From Devosia soli (GTDB taxonomy: Bacteria; Pseudomonadota; Alphaproteobacteria; Rhizobiales; Devosiaceae), in NCBI RefSeq assembly GCF_000970455.1, contig NZ_LAJG01000014.1:496001-560000 (forward strand): 64,000 bases of DNA. Reading direction: 5' to 3'. The position numbers and the translations under genes were made by a program. Shown in pieces: positions 1 to 8,940 of the stretch. How positions within the stretch are numbered: position 1 is the first letter of the stretch; each line of letters opens with the position of its first letter. A model generated the notes under the pieces. That model was given only the letters and a program-made list of their open reading frames with translations. It did not search any database and was not told the DNA's origin.

Positions 1-609
1 GATTTCCATGTCGTCGCCATCGATTACGGCGCCAAGCGCAACATCCTGCGCTGCCTGGCCGATCAAGGCGCCAAGGTGACCGTCGTTCCGGCCACGGCCT
101 CGGCCGCCGACGTCCTCGCCCACAACCCTGACGCCATATTTCTCTCGAACGGCCCCGGCGATCCGGCTGCGACCGGCAAATATGCCGTGCCGACAATCCA
201 GAAGCTGATGGAAACGGGCAAGCCCATGTTCGGCATTTGCCTTGGCCACCAGCTCCTCGGCCTCGCCCTCGGCGGCACCACCAGCAAAATGCACCAGGGC
301 CACCACGGCGCCAATCACCCGGTGAAGGACTTGACGACGGGCAAGGTGGAAATCACCTCGATGAATCATGGATTTGCCGTGGACGCCGAGACGCTTCCCG
401 CTGGCGTCACCCAGACCCACATCTCGCTGTTCGACAATTCCAACGCCGGCCTCGCCGTCGATGGCAAGCCGATCTTCTCGGTGCAATACCACCCTGAAGC
501 CAGCCCCGGCCCACAGGACAGCCACTATCTCTTCACGCGCTTCCTCAATTTGGTGCGCAAGGAGAAGGGGCTCCCCGAAAAGCCAGAATTTCAAGCGCCA
601 GCAGCCTGA
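1..609 (+). CDS. carA: Carbamoyl-phosphate synthase small subunit (glutaminase), 3' part
   Basis: The reading frame is open from base 1, so the gene begins before the window and only the class I glutamine amidotransferase domain is seen. This subunit hydrolyses glutamine and channels ammonia to CarB for arginine and pyrimidine synthesis. The start of the domain ([16 protein letters not shown]) is followed by the nucleophile motif [10 protein letters not shown] and the histidine-glutamate motif [10 protein letters not shown], so the Cys-His-Glu triad is intact. The protein ends EFQAPAA. carB lies about 17 kb downstream on the same strand, so the two subunits are not co-transcribed. The identification is very secure. 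Confidence 0.97.
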   Translation, partial: DFHVVAIDYGAKRNILRCLADQGAKVTVVPATASAADVLAHNPDAIFLSNGPGDPAATGKYAVPTIQKLMETGKPMFGICLGHQLLGLALGGTTSKMHQGHHGANHPVKDLTTGKVEITSMNHGFAVDAETLPAGVTQTHISLFDNSNAGLAVDGKPIFSVQYHPEASPGPQDSHYLFTRFLNLVRKEKGLPEKPEFQAPAA

Positions 610-620
610 AAACGTTGATC

Positions 621-649
621 GGCGGCCCTTGTGGCCGCCATTTCTCTTA
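621..649 (+). terminator. Intrinsic terminator after carA
   Basis: A 7-bp GC stem (GGCGGCC, loop CTTGT, GGCCGCC) is followed by ATTTCTCTT. It lies 11 nt after the carA stop and between convergent genes, so it may act on both. Confidence 0.6.
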
Positions 650-2182
650 GGCCGTTCGTTCCGGCCGGGTCGTGATTGCGACCTCATTGGCAAGGGCACA
701 AACCTCAAACCCCTTGTCCCGCGCCATAAGGCAAAAAGCCTCGACATCGAGATGAAACTTATAGGGTTCCGCTGCGAACCGAACGCCAGCTGCGACGACC
801 TTCTTCCGGATCAGCATCAGATCTGCCCCGACCGAGGTCAACGGCGCGATGTCGAGGTAGCGGAAGAAGCTCAGTGAAAACGGCGCCCGATTGGCGATCG
901 GTGGGACGGTTCCATGCTTTTGCACCGCCCGATAGAGCCGCTTGAAGGCATCGCGGTGGTAAAGGAAGCTGCTCTCGTTGCGCTCGCTGCCATCCGCCGC
1001 GTGCACATTGATCCCGACAACTGGCCGGCGCGCCGCCAGCATCAACCGCAACGCATCCTTTGGAATATGGGTCAGCCGCCCATCTATGAGCACGACCGCC
1101 TTATAGGCGTCCCCCGCCTCCAACATCGCATTATGCCGTTCGGCGCTGGCGGCCGGCGCGCGATGGACTTCAACGCTGAAGCCAATCGCCGCCAGCTTCC
1201 CCGCAGCCTCGGTTGCATCATCAGTAGCGAACAAGCCGAACGCCAGCCGATCCCGCGGATAGTCCACTCCGGCAAGCGCCGCAACCACATTACCAGAGCT
1301 CCCTTCGCTCAGGTCCACGGCCACATAAAGCGACGGCAGCTCATCGACCGGCTTGAAGTCTTGCAGGTCATAATCGACCGTCGGCGGAGTGAAGCGTACC
1401 CGCGAAATCTCGCCCGACCGCCTCTGCCGCCAGGCCCACTGCAAGCTGTTGGGAATCTTCCAGAATGCGGGCCCCTTATAGGGAATCGGCATGAACCAGG
1501 AATTGCGCCAGAGGTGCGACACCAGCGCCGGCTCGCCGCGCCCCACAAGCCGGAAATGCTTTTCGAGCGCTGCACAATAAGTATCCGGCGTCGGATACTT
1601 CCGCCCATCCCCGGCCAGTGGCGACCAATAACTCGGCGGCAGCGCGTCCGGCCGCTGCTCTCGCGGAATGGTCAGTGCGACCCCATTTACGAAGCGCGGT
1701 CCCGTGGCATCGACGACATCGGTGCAGACGCAGCGCGCCAGCGCCTCGAAACAGCGTTCCCAAAAGACATGGCCCGGCACCGACCCCATGAAAGCATTGC
1801 ACAGCGACATCGGCATGCCGCGCAGATACTCGTTATCGCGCACGTGCTTTTCCGGCTCCGCACCGACAAAGCATTCAGTCCGCTCCACTAGTTCATTGAT
1901 GTTGCGATAGGGCAGCACGTCGAGGTCGGCGTAAACGCCGCCAAACTTGTGCAGCACGAAAAAGCGGAACGCGTCTGCGCGGAAAATTCCGGACGGGTAG
2001 CTGTCGAACGTTTCGAGGTGCTGCGGATAATGTTCTGCGACAAGCGCTCGAATCTCCGCATCATCCCAGAGCCGTAACTCCCAGTCGGGATTCGTCTTTT
2101 CCCATTCCCGCCAGATCCGCTGCGCAAAGCGCGTCAGCGTTTTTGTTTTCCATGTGAAGTGGACGATCTTGGGAATAGCCAT
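647..2182 (-). CDS. Two-domain glycosyltransferase (GT32-like plus GT62/Anp1-like)
   Basis: Residues 1-250 look like a GT32 sugar transferase of the OCH1/capsule type. The start AIPKIVHFTW is typical, and the DxD-type metal and nucleotide-sugar site is in FGGVYADLDVLPY. Residues about 280-511 look like a second GT-A fold resembling the fungal Anp1/GT62 family (RHNAMLEAGD early, a late EAFCLMARDKGF segment); this second assignment is weaker. There is no signal peptide or clear membrane segment, so a cytoplasmic role in making a surface polysaccharide or glycan is inferred. The ATG is preceded directly by a terminator U-tract and has no Shine-Dalgarno sequence, although the protein clearly begins here. 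The substrate is unknown. Confidence 0.75.
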   Translation of the reverse strand: MAIPKIVHFTWKTKTLTRFAQRIWREWEKTNPDWELRLWDDAEIRALVAEHYPQHLETFDSYPSGIFRADAFRFFVLHKFGGVYADLDVLPYRNINELVERTECFVGAEPEKHVRDNEYLRGMPMSLCNAFMGSVPGHVFWERCFEALARCVCTDVVDATGPRFVNGVALTIPREQRPDALPPSYWSPLAGDGRKYPTPDTYCAALEKHFRLVGRGEPALVSHLWRNSWFMPIPYKGPAFWKIPNSLQWAWRQRRSGEISRVRFTPPTVDYDLQDFKPVDELPSLYVAVDLSEGSSGNVVAALAGVDYPRDRLAFGLFATDDATEAAGKLAAIGFSVEVHRAPAASAERHNAMLEAGDAYKAVVLIDGRLTHIPKDALRLMLAARRPVVGINVHAADGSERNESSFLYHRDAFKRLYRAVQKHGTVPPIANRAPFSLSFFRYLDIAPLTSVGADLMLIRKKVVAAGVRFAAEPYKFHLDVEAFCLMARDKGFEVCALANEVAITTRPERTA

Positions 2183-2183
2183 G

Positions 2184-2215
2184 AAAAAACTCGGGCACCA
2201 GGGATGCCCGAGTTT
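2184..2215 (-). terminator. Strong terminator fused to the start of the glycosyltransferase gene
   Basis: On the - strand a 10-bp stem (AAACTCGGGC / GCCCGAGTTT, 9-nt loop) is followed by six T. It ends the metallopeptidase transcript. The T run is followed, after a single C, by the ATG of the next gene at 2182. Confidence 0.8.
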
Positions 2216-2243
2216 CTAAGCGCCTTGCGCTGGGCTGAAAAGC

Positions 2244-3164
2244 CTAGACGTTGCCACTAAAGGTATCGCAGTCGCTCGGATCGCCCGATTGGTAACCGCG
2301 CTCAAACCAGTTCTTCCGCTGCGCCGAGGTGCCGTGGTTGAACGTCTTGGGCACGGCATAGCCTTGCATGCGCTTCTGCAGCGTGTCGTCGCCGATCTGG
2401 TTTGCCGCGTTCAGCGCTTCTTCGACATCGCCGGAATCGAGCAAGTTCTGCTGGCCCGCATAGTTCGCCCAGACGCCGGCGTAGCAATCCGCCTGCAGTT
2501 CGACGCGCACGGAATAAGCGTTGGCCTCCTCCTCGCTCATGCTTTGGCGGCGCTCGTTGAATTCGGGCAGCACGCCGGTCAGGTTCTGCACATGGTGGCC
2601 AACCTCGTGAGCCAGCACGTAGGCCTGTGCGAAGTCGCCAGGTGCGCCGAACTCCCGATGCAGCTGATCGTAGAAGCTGAGGTCGATATAGACCTTTGAA
2701 TCGACTGGACAATAGAAAGGACCCATGCGCGCATCCGCGACGCCGCAACCCGACTCCGTCTGGCCGGTGAAGAGCACAACTGGCGGCTTGGGATAGGTCT
2801 CACCCGCATTGGCAAAAACCTCGGTCCAGAGATTTTCTGTTTCCTTGACAACCACACCAACGAAGTCGGCGAGCTGATCCTCACCCTCTGCCGGCAACTC
2901 GCGAGACGACGACGTCGAGCTTGGCACGCTGGAACTTGATCCACCAGTCAGGGTGTCTAGAGGATTCTGCCCCGTGGCAAACCAGATGATCCCGAGCAGG
3001 ATCACGATACCAATAACGCCACCTATGCCCCCACGCGATCCACCACCCATGGGAATGCGGATTGGTCCACTTCGACCGAGCGACGGGCCACCAAATCCGC
3101 CCATACCGCCCTGTCCGCGGCGATCTTCAATATTGCTGCTGCGTTCGCGACCTTGCCACTTCAT
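2244..3164 (-). CDS. Membrane-anchored neutral zinc metallopeptidase, YpfJ family
   Basis: The protein has a glycine-rich, positively charged N-terminal tail (residues 1-40), one membrane segment (IGGVIGIVILLGIIWFATG), a serine-rich linker and a putative neutral zinc metallopeptidase domain with the HEVGHH zinc site. The family has a type II membrane topology with the catalytic domain outside the cytoplasm; its substrate is not known. The start was placed at MKWQGRE because a strong GGAAGGGGG ribosome site precedes it, and this tail is typical of the family; a frame 29 codons longer lacks such support. It is followed by a strong terminator. Confidence 0.85.
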   Translation of the reverse strand: MKWQGRERSSNIEDRRGQGGMGGFGGPSLGRSGPIRIPMGGGSRGGIGGVIGIVILLGIIWFATGQNPLDTLTGGSSSSVPSSTSSSRELPAEGEDQLADFVGVVVKETENLWTEVFANAGETYPKPPVVLFTGQTESGCGVADARMGPFYCPVDSKVYIDLSFYDQLHREFGAPGDFAQAYVLAHEVGHHVQNLTGVLPEFNERRQSMSEEEANAYSVRVELQADCYAGVWANYAGQQNLLDSGDVEEALNAANQIGDDTLQKRMQGYAVPKTFNHGTSAQRKNWFERGYQSGDPSDCDTFSGNV

Positions 3165-3428
3165 CGACGCCCCCTTCCGGTCCGGCCATTGTGGTATCAA
3201 CAAGCCGCGAGGCATGGAACGGGTTGCATCGTGACAGTTCCTGTCATCCAATTGTCACAAATCGGGCATCCGTTAAATCCTCGATAGCCTTCATACGCAG
3301 CGTCATGCCAGCGTCACCGTGGAGGCGCATGTCCATAACGCCTCCTTTATGGCGGCGTCCGATCAGCCGCGAACAGCCGGCGAACGGGTTATCTGCCCAA
3401 GCTTTTACAATTCACTTGGAGACACTCG

Positions 3429-5405
3429 ATGAATTTTCTTCCCAGGATTTCGCGTCGCGGCTTTTTGGCCGGTTCTGCCAGTCTGGGCGCCATGGTGGCC
3501 ATGCACCCATTTGCCGTTCGCGCCCAGGCAAACCAGGCGCACCTGCGTATCATCGAAACCACCGATCTCCACGTTGCCGTCTTTGCTTATGACTATTATG
3601 CCGATGCCCCTAACGACACGATGGGCCTTGCACGCACCGCGAGCCTGATCGAAGCTATCCGTGCTGAAGCCGGCAATTCCATGCTGCTCGACAACGGCGA
3701 CATCATCCAGGGCAACCCGATGGGCGACTATATCGCCTATGAAAAGGGTCTCGAAGGCAATATTCACCCCATCATCGCCGCGATGAATACCCTGGGCTAC
3801 GAGGCCGGGACGCTTGGTAATCACGAGTTCAACTACGGCCTCGAATTCCTCGATAAGGCCCTTGAAGGGGCGAAATTTCCCTTCGTCTCCGCCAACCTCG
3901 TGCGCGGCGATCTTGCAGCCGACGTGTTGAGCGACGAGACCTATCTCCCGCCCTACCGCATCGTTGAAAAAGAACTGACCGATGGCTCGGGCGCCGCCAA
4001 GATCATCAAAGTCGGCCTTATCGGCTTCCTGCCGCCCCAAATCAAGACCTGGGACGCGACGCACCTGGCCGGCAAGGTCAATACGCGCGATATCGTTGAA
4101 ACCGCCAAAGCCTACGTGCCCAAGATGAAGGAAGAAGGCGCTGACATCATTGTCGCCCTCTCCCACTCCGGCATCGCGGCAGACCAGACGACGGGGGCTG
4201 AAAACGCTTCGCTCCAGCTTGCTGCCGTGGATGGCATCGACGTCGTTCTCACCGGCCACCAGCATCTTGTCTTCCCCGGCCCCGACTATGAAGGCATCGA
4301 AGGCGCCGACATCGAGGCCGGCACGCTAAGCGGCAAACCCGCGGTAGTGCCTGGCTTCTGGGGCTCCCACATGGGCCTCATCGACCTGCTGCTCGAACAG
4401 GATGCCGACGGCAAGTGGACCATTGCCTCGCACACCTCCGAAGCTCGCCCGATTTTCGAGCGCGTCGAAGGCAAGGTCACGCCTTTGGTGGAAGACGAAA
4501 CCGACGTCACCGGCGCCGCGGAAACTGATCACAAGGAAACCATCCAATATATCCGCCGCCCAGTCGGTGAAACCGCCGCGCCGCTTCACTCCTACTTCGC
4601 GCTCGTAGCCGATGACCCGTCCGTCCAGATCGTCTCGCAGGCTCAGACCTGGTATATCGAGCAAATGATGAAGGGCACCGAATGGGAAGCCCTGCCGCTT
4701 CTGTCGGCTGCCGCACCCTTCAAGTCCGGCGGCCGTGGCGGCCCGGACTATTACACCGACGTTCCCGTCGGCCCGGTCGCCATCAAGAACGTGGCTGATC
4801 TCTACCTCTATCCCAATACCATCCAGGCGGTTTCCATCACCGGCGCCGACGTCAAAAACTGGCTCGAGCGCTCGGCCGGTATCTTCAATCAGGTCGAACC
4901 CGGCGCAAAAGACGCCGAACTCATCAACCTCGACTTCCCGTCTTATAATTTCGATGTCATCGACGGCGTTAGCTACAAGATCGACCTCACCCAGCCGTCG
5001 AAATACTCGTCAGACGGCAAGGAAGAGATCCATCCCGACGCCAACCGCATCGTCGACCTGATGTACGATGGCAAACCGATCGACCCGGCGCAAAAGTTCG
5101 TCGTCGCCACCAACAATTATCGCGCCGGCGGCGGTGGCACCTTCCCGGGCATCGGCGCCGATAAAATCATCTTCAAAGGGCCCGATACTAACCGCGACAT
5201 CATCGTCCGGTTTATCATTGAAAACGGCACCATCGACCCCAAGGCCGACAGCAACTGGTCCCTTGCCCCGATCGGCGACACGACAGTGCTGTTCGCGACC
5301 GGCCCCAAGGCAGCCGAGCATGTGGCCGACGTCACAGCGGTCAAGATCGAACCGACCGGCGAAACCGACGATGCAGGTTTCGGCATCTACCGCATCACGC
5401 TCTGA
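3429..5405 (+). CDS. cpdB: 2',3'-cyclic-nucleotide 2'-phosphodiesterase / 3'-nucleotidase
   Basis: This exported enzyme hydrolyses 2',3'-cyclic nucleotides to 3'-nucleotides and then to nucleosides plus phosphate. The N-terminus is a twin-arginine signal ([14 protein letters not shown], then AVRAQA). A calcineurin-type metallophosphatase domain follows with metal-binding motifs [17 protein letters not shown] and LTGHQH, and the C-terminal half is the 5'-nucleotidase substrate domain ([11 protein letters not shown]). The length of 658 residues is usual for CpdB. Tat export suits a metalloenzyme that folds in the cytoplasm. The next gene on the same strand is an RNase T2, whose 2',3'-cyclic products are CpdB substrates, so together they likely scavenge phosphate and nucleosides from RNA. 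Confidence 0.93.
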   Translation: MNFLPRISRRGFLAGSASLGAMVAMHPFAVRAQANQAHLRIIETTDLHVAVFAYDYYADAPNDTMGLARTASLIEAIRAEAGNSMLLDNGDIIQGNPMGDYIAYEKGLEGNIHPIIAAMNTLGYEAGTLGNHEFNYGLEFLDKALEGAKFPFVSANLVRGDLAADVLSDETYLPPYRIVEKELTDGSGAAKIIKVGLIGFLPPQIKTWDATHLAGKVNTRDIVETAKAYVPKMKEEGADIIVALSHSGIAADQTTGAENASLQLAAVDGIDVVLTGHQHLVFPGPDYEGIEGADIEAGTLSGKPAVVPGFWGSHMGLIDLLLEQDADGKWTIASHTSEARPIFERVEGKVTPLVEDETDVTGAAETDHKETIQYIRRPVGETAAPLHSYFALVADDPSVQIVSQAQTWYIEQMMKGTEWEALPLLSAAAPFKSGGRGGPDYYTDVPVGPVAIKNVADLYLYPNTIQAVSITGADVKNWLERSAGIFNQVEPGAKDAELINLDFPSYNFDVIDGVSYKIDLTQPSKYSSDGKEEIHPDANRIVDLMYDGKPIDPAQKFVVATNNYRAGGGGTFPGIGADKIIFKGPDTNRDIIVRFIIENGTIDPKADSNWSLAPIGDTTVLFATGPKAAEHVADVTAVKIEPTGETDDAGFGIYRITL

Positions 5406-5417
5406 AACGCTGATCTA

Positions 5418-5442
5418 CACCACCGGGCTTGTCCCGGTGGTG
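5418..5442. repeat. Palindromic repeat with CTTGT loop, copy 1
   Basis: A perfect 10-bp stem, CACCACCGGG / CCCGGTGGTG, surrounds the loop CTTGT. A second copy with the same core (CCGGG-CTTGT-CCCGG) lies at 33247-33269. It looks like a REP-type intergenic element and may also act as an RNA hairpin after cpdB. Confidence 0.7.
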
Positions 5443-5511
5443 CCTGGGGTGAATAGATGTCTCTCCCGGACATACCGGTATCACCAACAGCTTGAACTTT
5501 AGGCAGGGCAA

Positions 5512-6486
5512 ATGCTGCGGATTATTTCTACCCTGCTGCTCTTCTTGCTCGTGCTGCCGACCCACGCCGAGGTGCCGCTCACGGGATTTTTCACCGCCAC
5601 CAAGGCATGCCCGGCCCTGCAGTCGATCAGCCGCGAAACAAATCCGGGCGGGATCACCACCAAGCCCGGCACGACCTACGATCTTATTGCCGGCAACAAA
5701 GCCGCACCCACCCATCTCTGGATCCTCGTGCCTGGCGCGGACCCCGACCGCCGCTGGGTATCGGTCGATTGCGGCACACAATCCGCCCAGACTGCTGGCC
5801 AAACGCCTCCCGCCGCACAGCCGAGCTATCGCGGCACCCAATACATTCTGGCAGTCAACTGGCAGCCCGCCTTTTGCGAGACAAGCCCGAGCAAATCCGA
5901 ATGCCGCACACAAAGAGCCAACAGCTTCGAGGCGACCAATTTCACTTTACACGGCCTCTGGCCGCAGCCGCGAGACAACGAATATTGCAATGTCTCTCGG
6001 TCCGACCGGTACGCGAGTGAGGAAGGTCGCTGGCGAGACCTGCCGCCTCTGGATCTGACGCTCGCCCTTCGGCGCGAGCTCGACGAAGTCATGCCCGGCA
6101 GCCAGTCGAACCTCGACCGGCACGAATGGACCAAGCACGGCACCTGCTACGGCACCGACCAGCGCACCTATTTCAGCGATGCACTCGACCTGATGCGGGC
6201 GCTCAATGCGTCAAAGGTGGCCGAGCTTTTTGCCAACAGTATCGGCAGGCGCATCACCCTCACGGAAATTCGAGCCGCCTTCGATCAGAGTTTCGGTTTA
6301 GGTGCGGGAGAACGCGTCAGCATAACCTGCGCGGAGGACGGCAACCGCATTCTCATCACCGAACTGACAATAGGGCTGACCGGCCATATCGATGGTTCGG
6401 AGTCATTCGGCAACCTGATTGCCGGCGCAAGCCCGGCTGATGGCGGCTGCCGCTCCGGACAAGTCGACGCCGTGGGCTTCCGCTGA
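5512..6486 (+). CDS. Secreted ribonuclease T2 family protein
   Basis: The signal peptide (LRIISTLLLFLLVLPTHA) predicts export. Residues about 22-105 form an N-terminal extension of unknown role, and the T2 ribonuclease domain starts near YILAVNWQPAFC. Both catalytic segments are present: FTLHGLWPQ (CAS I) and EWTKHGTCYG (CAS II), with the active histidines. T2 enzymes cleave single-stranded RNA with little base preference through 2',3'-cyclic phosphate intermediates. It lies 106 bp downstream of cpdB on the same strand, which supports a joint periplasmic RNA-degradation route. Several cysteines suggest disulfides. Identification is strong; the role of the N-terminal extension is open. Confidence 0.9.
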   Translation: MLRIISTLLLFLLVLPTHAEVPLTGFFTATKACPALQSISRETNPGGITTKPGTTYDLIAGNKAAPTHLWILVPGADPDRRWVSVDCGTQSAQTAGQTPPAAQPSYRGTQYILAVNWQPAFCETSPSKSECRTQRANSFEATNFTLHGLWPQPRDNEYCNVSRSDRYASEEGRWRDLPPLDLTLALRRELDEVMPGSQSNLDRHEWTKHGTCYGTDQRTYFSDALDLMRALNASKVAELFANSIGRRITLTEIRAAFDQSFGLGAGERVSITCAEDGNRILITELTIGLTGHIDGSESFGNLIAGASPADGGCRSGQVDAVGFR

Positions 6487-6487
6487 T

Positions 6488-6937
6488 CTATTCTGCCGCA
6501 TCCAGCCTCTCGCGAAGCACGTGCAGAGCGTCGCGGAGCTGGTCACCGTCCTCTTTCTTCCCGCCGAGCGCTTTACCGACTGCTAGCGGCACGGCCAGCG
6601 CTTTTTTACGCAGCGCCCTGCCCTCGTCCGTAAGAAAAATACGCACAAGCCGTTCGTCGTCCTCGTCGCGCTGGCGCCGCACCAAGCCCCGGCTCTCAAG
6701 CCGCTTGAGCAGCGGCGTAACGGTGCCGGAATCGAGGAACAATTTGTCCCCCAGCGTCTTAACGGTTAGTCCGTCCTGTTCCCAGAGAACCAGGAACGCC
6801 AGATATTGCGGATATGTCAGGCCAAGCGCGTCGAGCCGCGGCTTGTAGAACCGGGTGAAGGCGTGCTCGGCAGCGTACACGGCGAAGCACAGCATGGAAT
6901 CGAGTCTCAGTGGATTGTCCGTCGTCGCCATGGTCAA
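6488..6937 (-). CDS. ohrR: MarR-family organic-peroxide sensor repressor
   Basis: This 149-residue winged-helix protein matches OhrR: the N-terminal segment LRLDSMLCFAVYAA contains the conserved single-cysteine region (C17 here) that organic hydroperoxides oxidise in this family, and the YPQYLAFLVLW and RDEDDERLVRI wing segments are typical. It is divergent from ohr, with a 93-bp gap holding a CAATT-N-AATTG dyad, which fits direct repression of both genes. Two ATGs (codons 1 and 3) are possible starts. It ends 2 bp from the convergent RNase T2 gene. Confidence 0.92.
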   Translation of the reverse strand: MTMATTDNPLRLDSMLCFAVYAAEHAFTRFYKPRLDALGLTYPQYLAFLVLWEQDGLTVKTLGDKLFLDSGTVTPLLKRLESRGLVRRQRDEDDERLVRIFLTDEGRALRKKALAVPLAVGKALGGKKEDGDQLRDALHVLRERLDAAE

Positions 6938-6981
6938 CGCCTTTCGTTAGGCAAAACTATCATACAAAATTCGCTTGCACG

Positions 6982-6992
6982 CAATTCAATTG
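6982..6992. promoter_or_regulatory. Probable OhrR operator
   Basis: The dyad CAATT-C-AATTG is an exact inverted repeat in the ohrR-ohr gap. OhrR sites are AT-rich dyads built on AATT half-sites, so this is the likely operator; binding is inferred. Confidence 0.65.
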
Positions 6993-7030
6993 TGCACTAT
7001 CAAATTTTCACGTAACCAAAGGAGCCTGTC

Positions 7031-7468
7031 ATGGCCATCAAGTCCGCAGTTTATACCGCCCACGCTCACACCACCGGTGGCCGCACCGGCACCAGCAAGA
7101 CCGATGATGGCCGTCTCGCCGTGACGCTCGATACGCCCAAGGCCATGGGCGGCAATGACGGTCCGGGCACCAATCCCGAACAGCTCTTTGCAGCCGGCTA
7201 CTCTGCCTGCTTCCTTGGCGCGCTTAAGGCCGTCGCCCGTGGCGAAAAGGTCAAGATCCCCGATGAAGCCACGATCGACGCTTCGGTTTCCTTCGGTGAA
7301 AACGCCAATGAAGGCGCTAAGGGCTTCAACATCGCCGTCGAACTCAAGGTGACCATCCCCGGCTTTGATCGCGCTCAGGCTGAAGACCTCGTTCATAAGG
7401 CCCACGAAGTCTGCCCCTATTCCAATGCCACCCGCGGCAATGTCGACGTCAAGCTGACTGTCGCTTGA
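7031..7468 (+). CDS. ohr: Organic hydroperoxide resistance peroxidase
   Basis: Ohr reduces organic and lipid hydroperoxides to alcohols using a reactive cysteine recycled by lipoylated proteins. The 145-residue length is exact for the family. The catalytic cysteine lies in GYSACFLGALK and the second in HEVCPYSNATRGNVDV. An AAAGGAGCC ribosome site precedes the ATG. The divergent ohrR and the shared operator region complete a standard peroxide-inducible switch. Cytoplasmic. Confidence 0.96.
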   Translation: MAIKSAVYTAHAHTTGGRTGTSKTDDGRLAVTLDTPKAMGGNDGPGTNPEQLFAAGYSACFLGALKAVARGEKVKIPDEATIDASVSFGENANEGAKGFNIAVELKVTIPGFDRAQAEDLVHKAHEVCPYSNATRGNVDVKLTVA

Positions 7469-7477
7469 AAACAATTA

Positions 7478-7500
7478 GGGCGCCCCTTGGGCGCCCTTTC
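7478..7500. terminator. Bidirectional terminator between ohr and the MFS gene
   Basis: A 7-bp stem GGGCGCC / GGCGCCC is followed by TTTC on the + strand and by an A/T-rich stretch on the other. The flanking genes converge on it. Confidence 0.6.
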
Positions 7501-7502
7501 CT

Positions 7503-8723
7503 CTATTCCGCCGGTATCGCGTCCGGCGTCCAATCGCTGTCACGCCGTTCGAGCCAGACAGAGACAGCGAAGAGAGCCAGCCCGGCAACCGCCATCAGTG
7601 CCCCAACCGGCCCCGTGGACGCCCAGCCCATTCCGGCAGCAATGGCCATGCCCCCAAAGAGCGCGCCGAGCGCATTGGCTATGTTGAATGCCGCATGGTT
7701 GAGCGTTGCCGCAAGCGTCTGCCCGTCCGCCGCAACATCCATCAGCCGCGTTTGCAGCGCTGTACCGATCGCCACGGTGAAGCCAACACCGAGAACACTG
7801 ATAGAAGCCGTTGGCCAGGTCAGCGCCATCCATGGCACGGCAGCGAGGCTGACAATGTTGAACGCCAGCATGCCGCCAATGGTCCGCATCAGCGCCCGAT
7901 CCGCCATATAGGCGCCGAGTACGTTACCGAGCGTCATGCCGACGCCGAAGAGTGCTAGCACCAGCGGGACCCACACAGCCGGAACGCCGGTAACTTCCGT
8001 CAGAAGCGGCACGATGTAGGTAAAGACCGAGAACATGCCGCCACAGCCCGTCGCGGCTATACCAAGCGTCAGCCAGACCTGGGGTCGCCTGAGCGCCCCC
8101 AACTCACGCAGCGGGCTCGCGCCTGACGCAGCGCGTATGACCGGTACGAACCGCATCACCATCAAGACAGCCAAGGCACCGATCATACCGACCGCCAAAA
8201 ACGTTGGTCGCCAGCCAAGGCCCTGTCCCAGCCAGGTTTCAAGCGGCATGCCGATGAGCGTTGCGAGCGTCAGGCCCAGCATGACCCGGCCGACGGCGCG
8301 CGCTCGATAACCGACATCGACCATGGATGCAGCAATTAGTGCAGCAATGCCAAAATAGGCTCCGTGCGGGAGGCCGGAGATGAACCGCATGACGATGAGC
8401 GAGAGATAGTCCGGCGCCACAGCGCTGCCAAAATTCCCCAGCGCAAAAAGCCCCATCAAGCCCAGCAACAGCGGCTTGCGCGGCACCCTGGCGAACAACA
8501 CCGCGATCAGCGGCGCTCCGACAACGACCCCCAGCGCATAGGCAGAAATCACATGCCCCGCTTCCGGTTCGGTTACCGCGAGATCGCGCGCGAGGTTGGG
8601 CAAGAGCCCCATGATCGCGAATTCGCCGGTCCCGATGCCAAACGAACCGATCGCCATCGCGAATATCGCGAGCTTTGTCGCCAGCCCGCTAAGGCCGGTT
8701 TGTGCGGCAACGCCATTCGTCAT
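7503..8723 (-). CDS. MFS drug/sugar efflux transporter, AraJ/YdhP-like
   Basis: A 406-residue protein with about 12 hydrophobic helices. It starts AIFAMAIGSFGIGTGEFAIMG, typical of the DHA1 subgroup that includes AraJ and YdhP, and carries the second-helix signature FARVPRKPLL. It probably exports small molecules by proton antiport. The ATG at 8723 follows a TGGAG ribosome site; the longer frame reaching 9017 overlaps the divergent ABC gene and reads as non-coding, so it was not used. The substrate is unknown. Confidence 0.88.
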   Translation of the reverse strand: MTNGVAAQTGLSGLATKLAIFAMAIGSFGIGTGEFAIMGLLPNLARDLAVTEPEAGHVISAYALGVVVGAPLIAVLFARVPRKPLLLGLMGLFALGNFGSAVAPDYLSLIVMRFISGLPHGAYFGIAALIAASMVDVGYRARAVGRVMLGLTLATLIGMPLETWLGQGLGWRPTFLAVGMIGALAVLMVMRFVPVIRAASGASPLRELGALRRPQVWLTLGIAATGCGGMFSVFTYIVPLLTEVTGVPAVWVPLVLALFGVGMTLGNVLGAYMADRALMRTIGGMLAFNIVSLAAVPWMALTWPTASISVLGVGFTVAIGTALQTRLMDVAADGQTLAATLNHAAFNIANALGALFGGMAIAAGMGWASTGPVGALMAVAGLALFAVSVWLERRDSDWTPDAIPAE

Positions 8724-8940
8724 GGACAACTCCAGGAAGCAAGAAGCTCCGCCAGGCGGCGGGCAGAAAGAACCGAGCGTCACTCTTGACGGCTCCATTG
8801 CCTTCAAGCCTTGCCGTACCCGCCGGTTCGCGACAATCCGCCATTCATGCAACCCTGCTTCCCGCACATGTCGATGTTTCCGATTCACCAGCCAGCAAGG
8901 CGGCCGATCTAGTCTGGCGGCATTCGCTTTCGGAGTGTCC

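Noticed and set aside
914-1891. A 325-codon frame on the + strand opposite the glycosyltransferase
   Set aside because: Arg/Pro/His-rich composition typical of antisense frames in GC-rich DNA; no ribosome site or domain.
3405-4265. A 286-codon frame opposite cpdB
   Set aside because: Antisense to a well-conserved enzyme; no family features.
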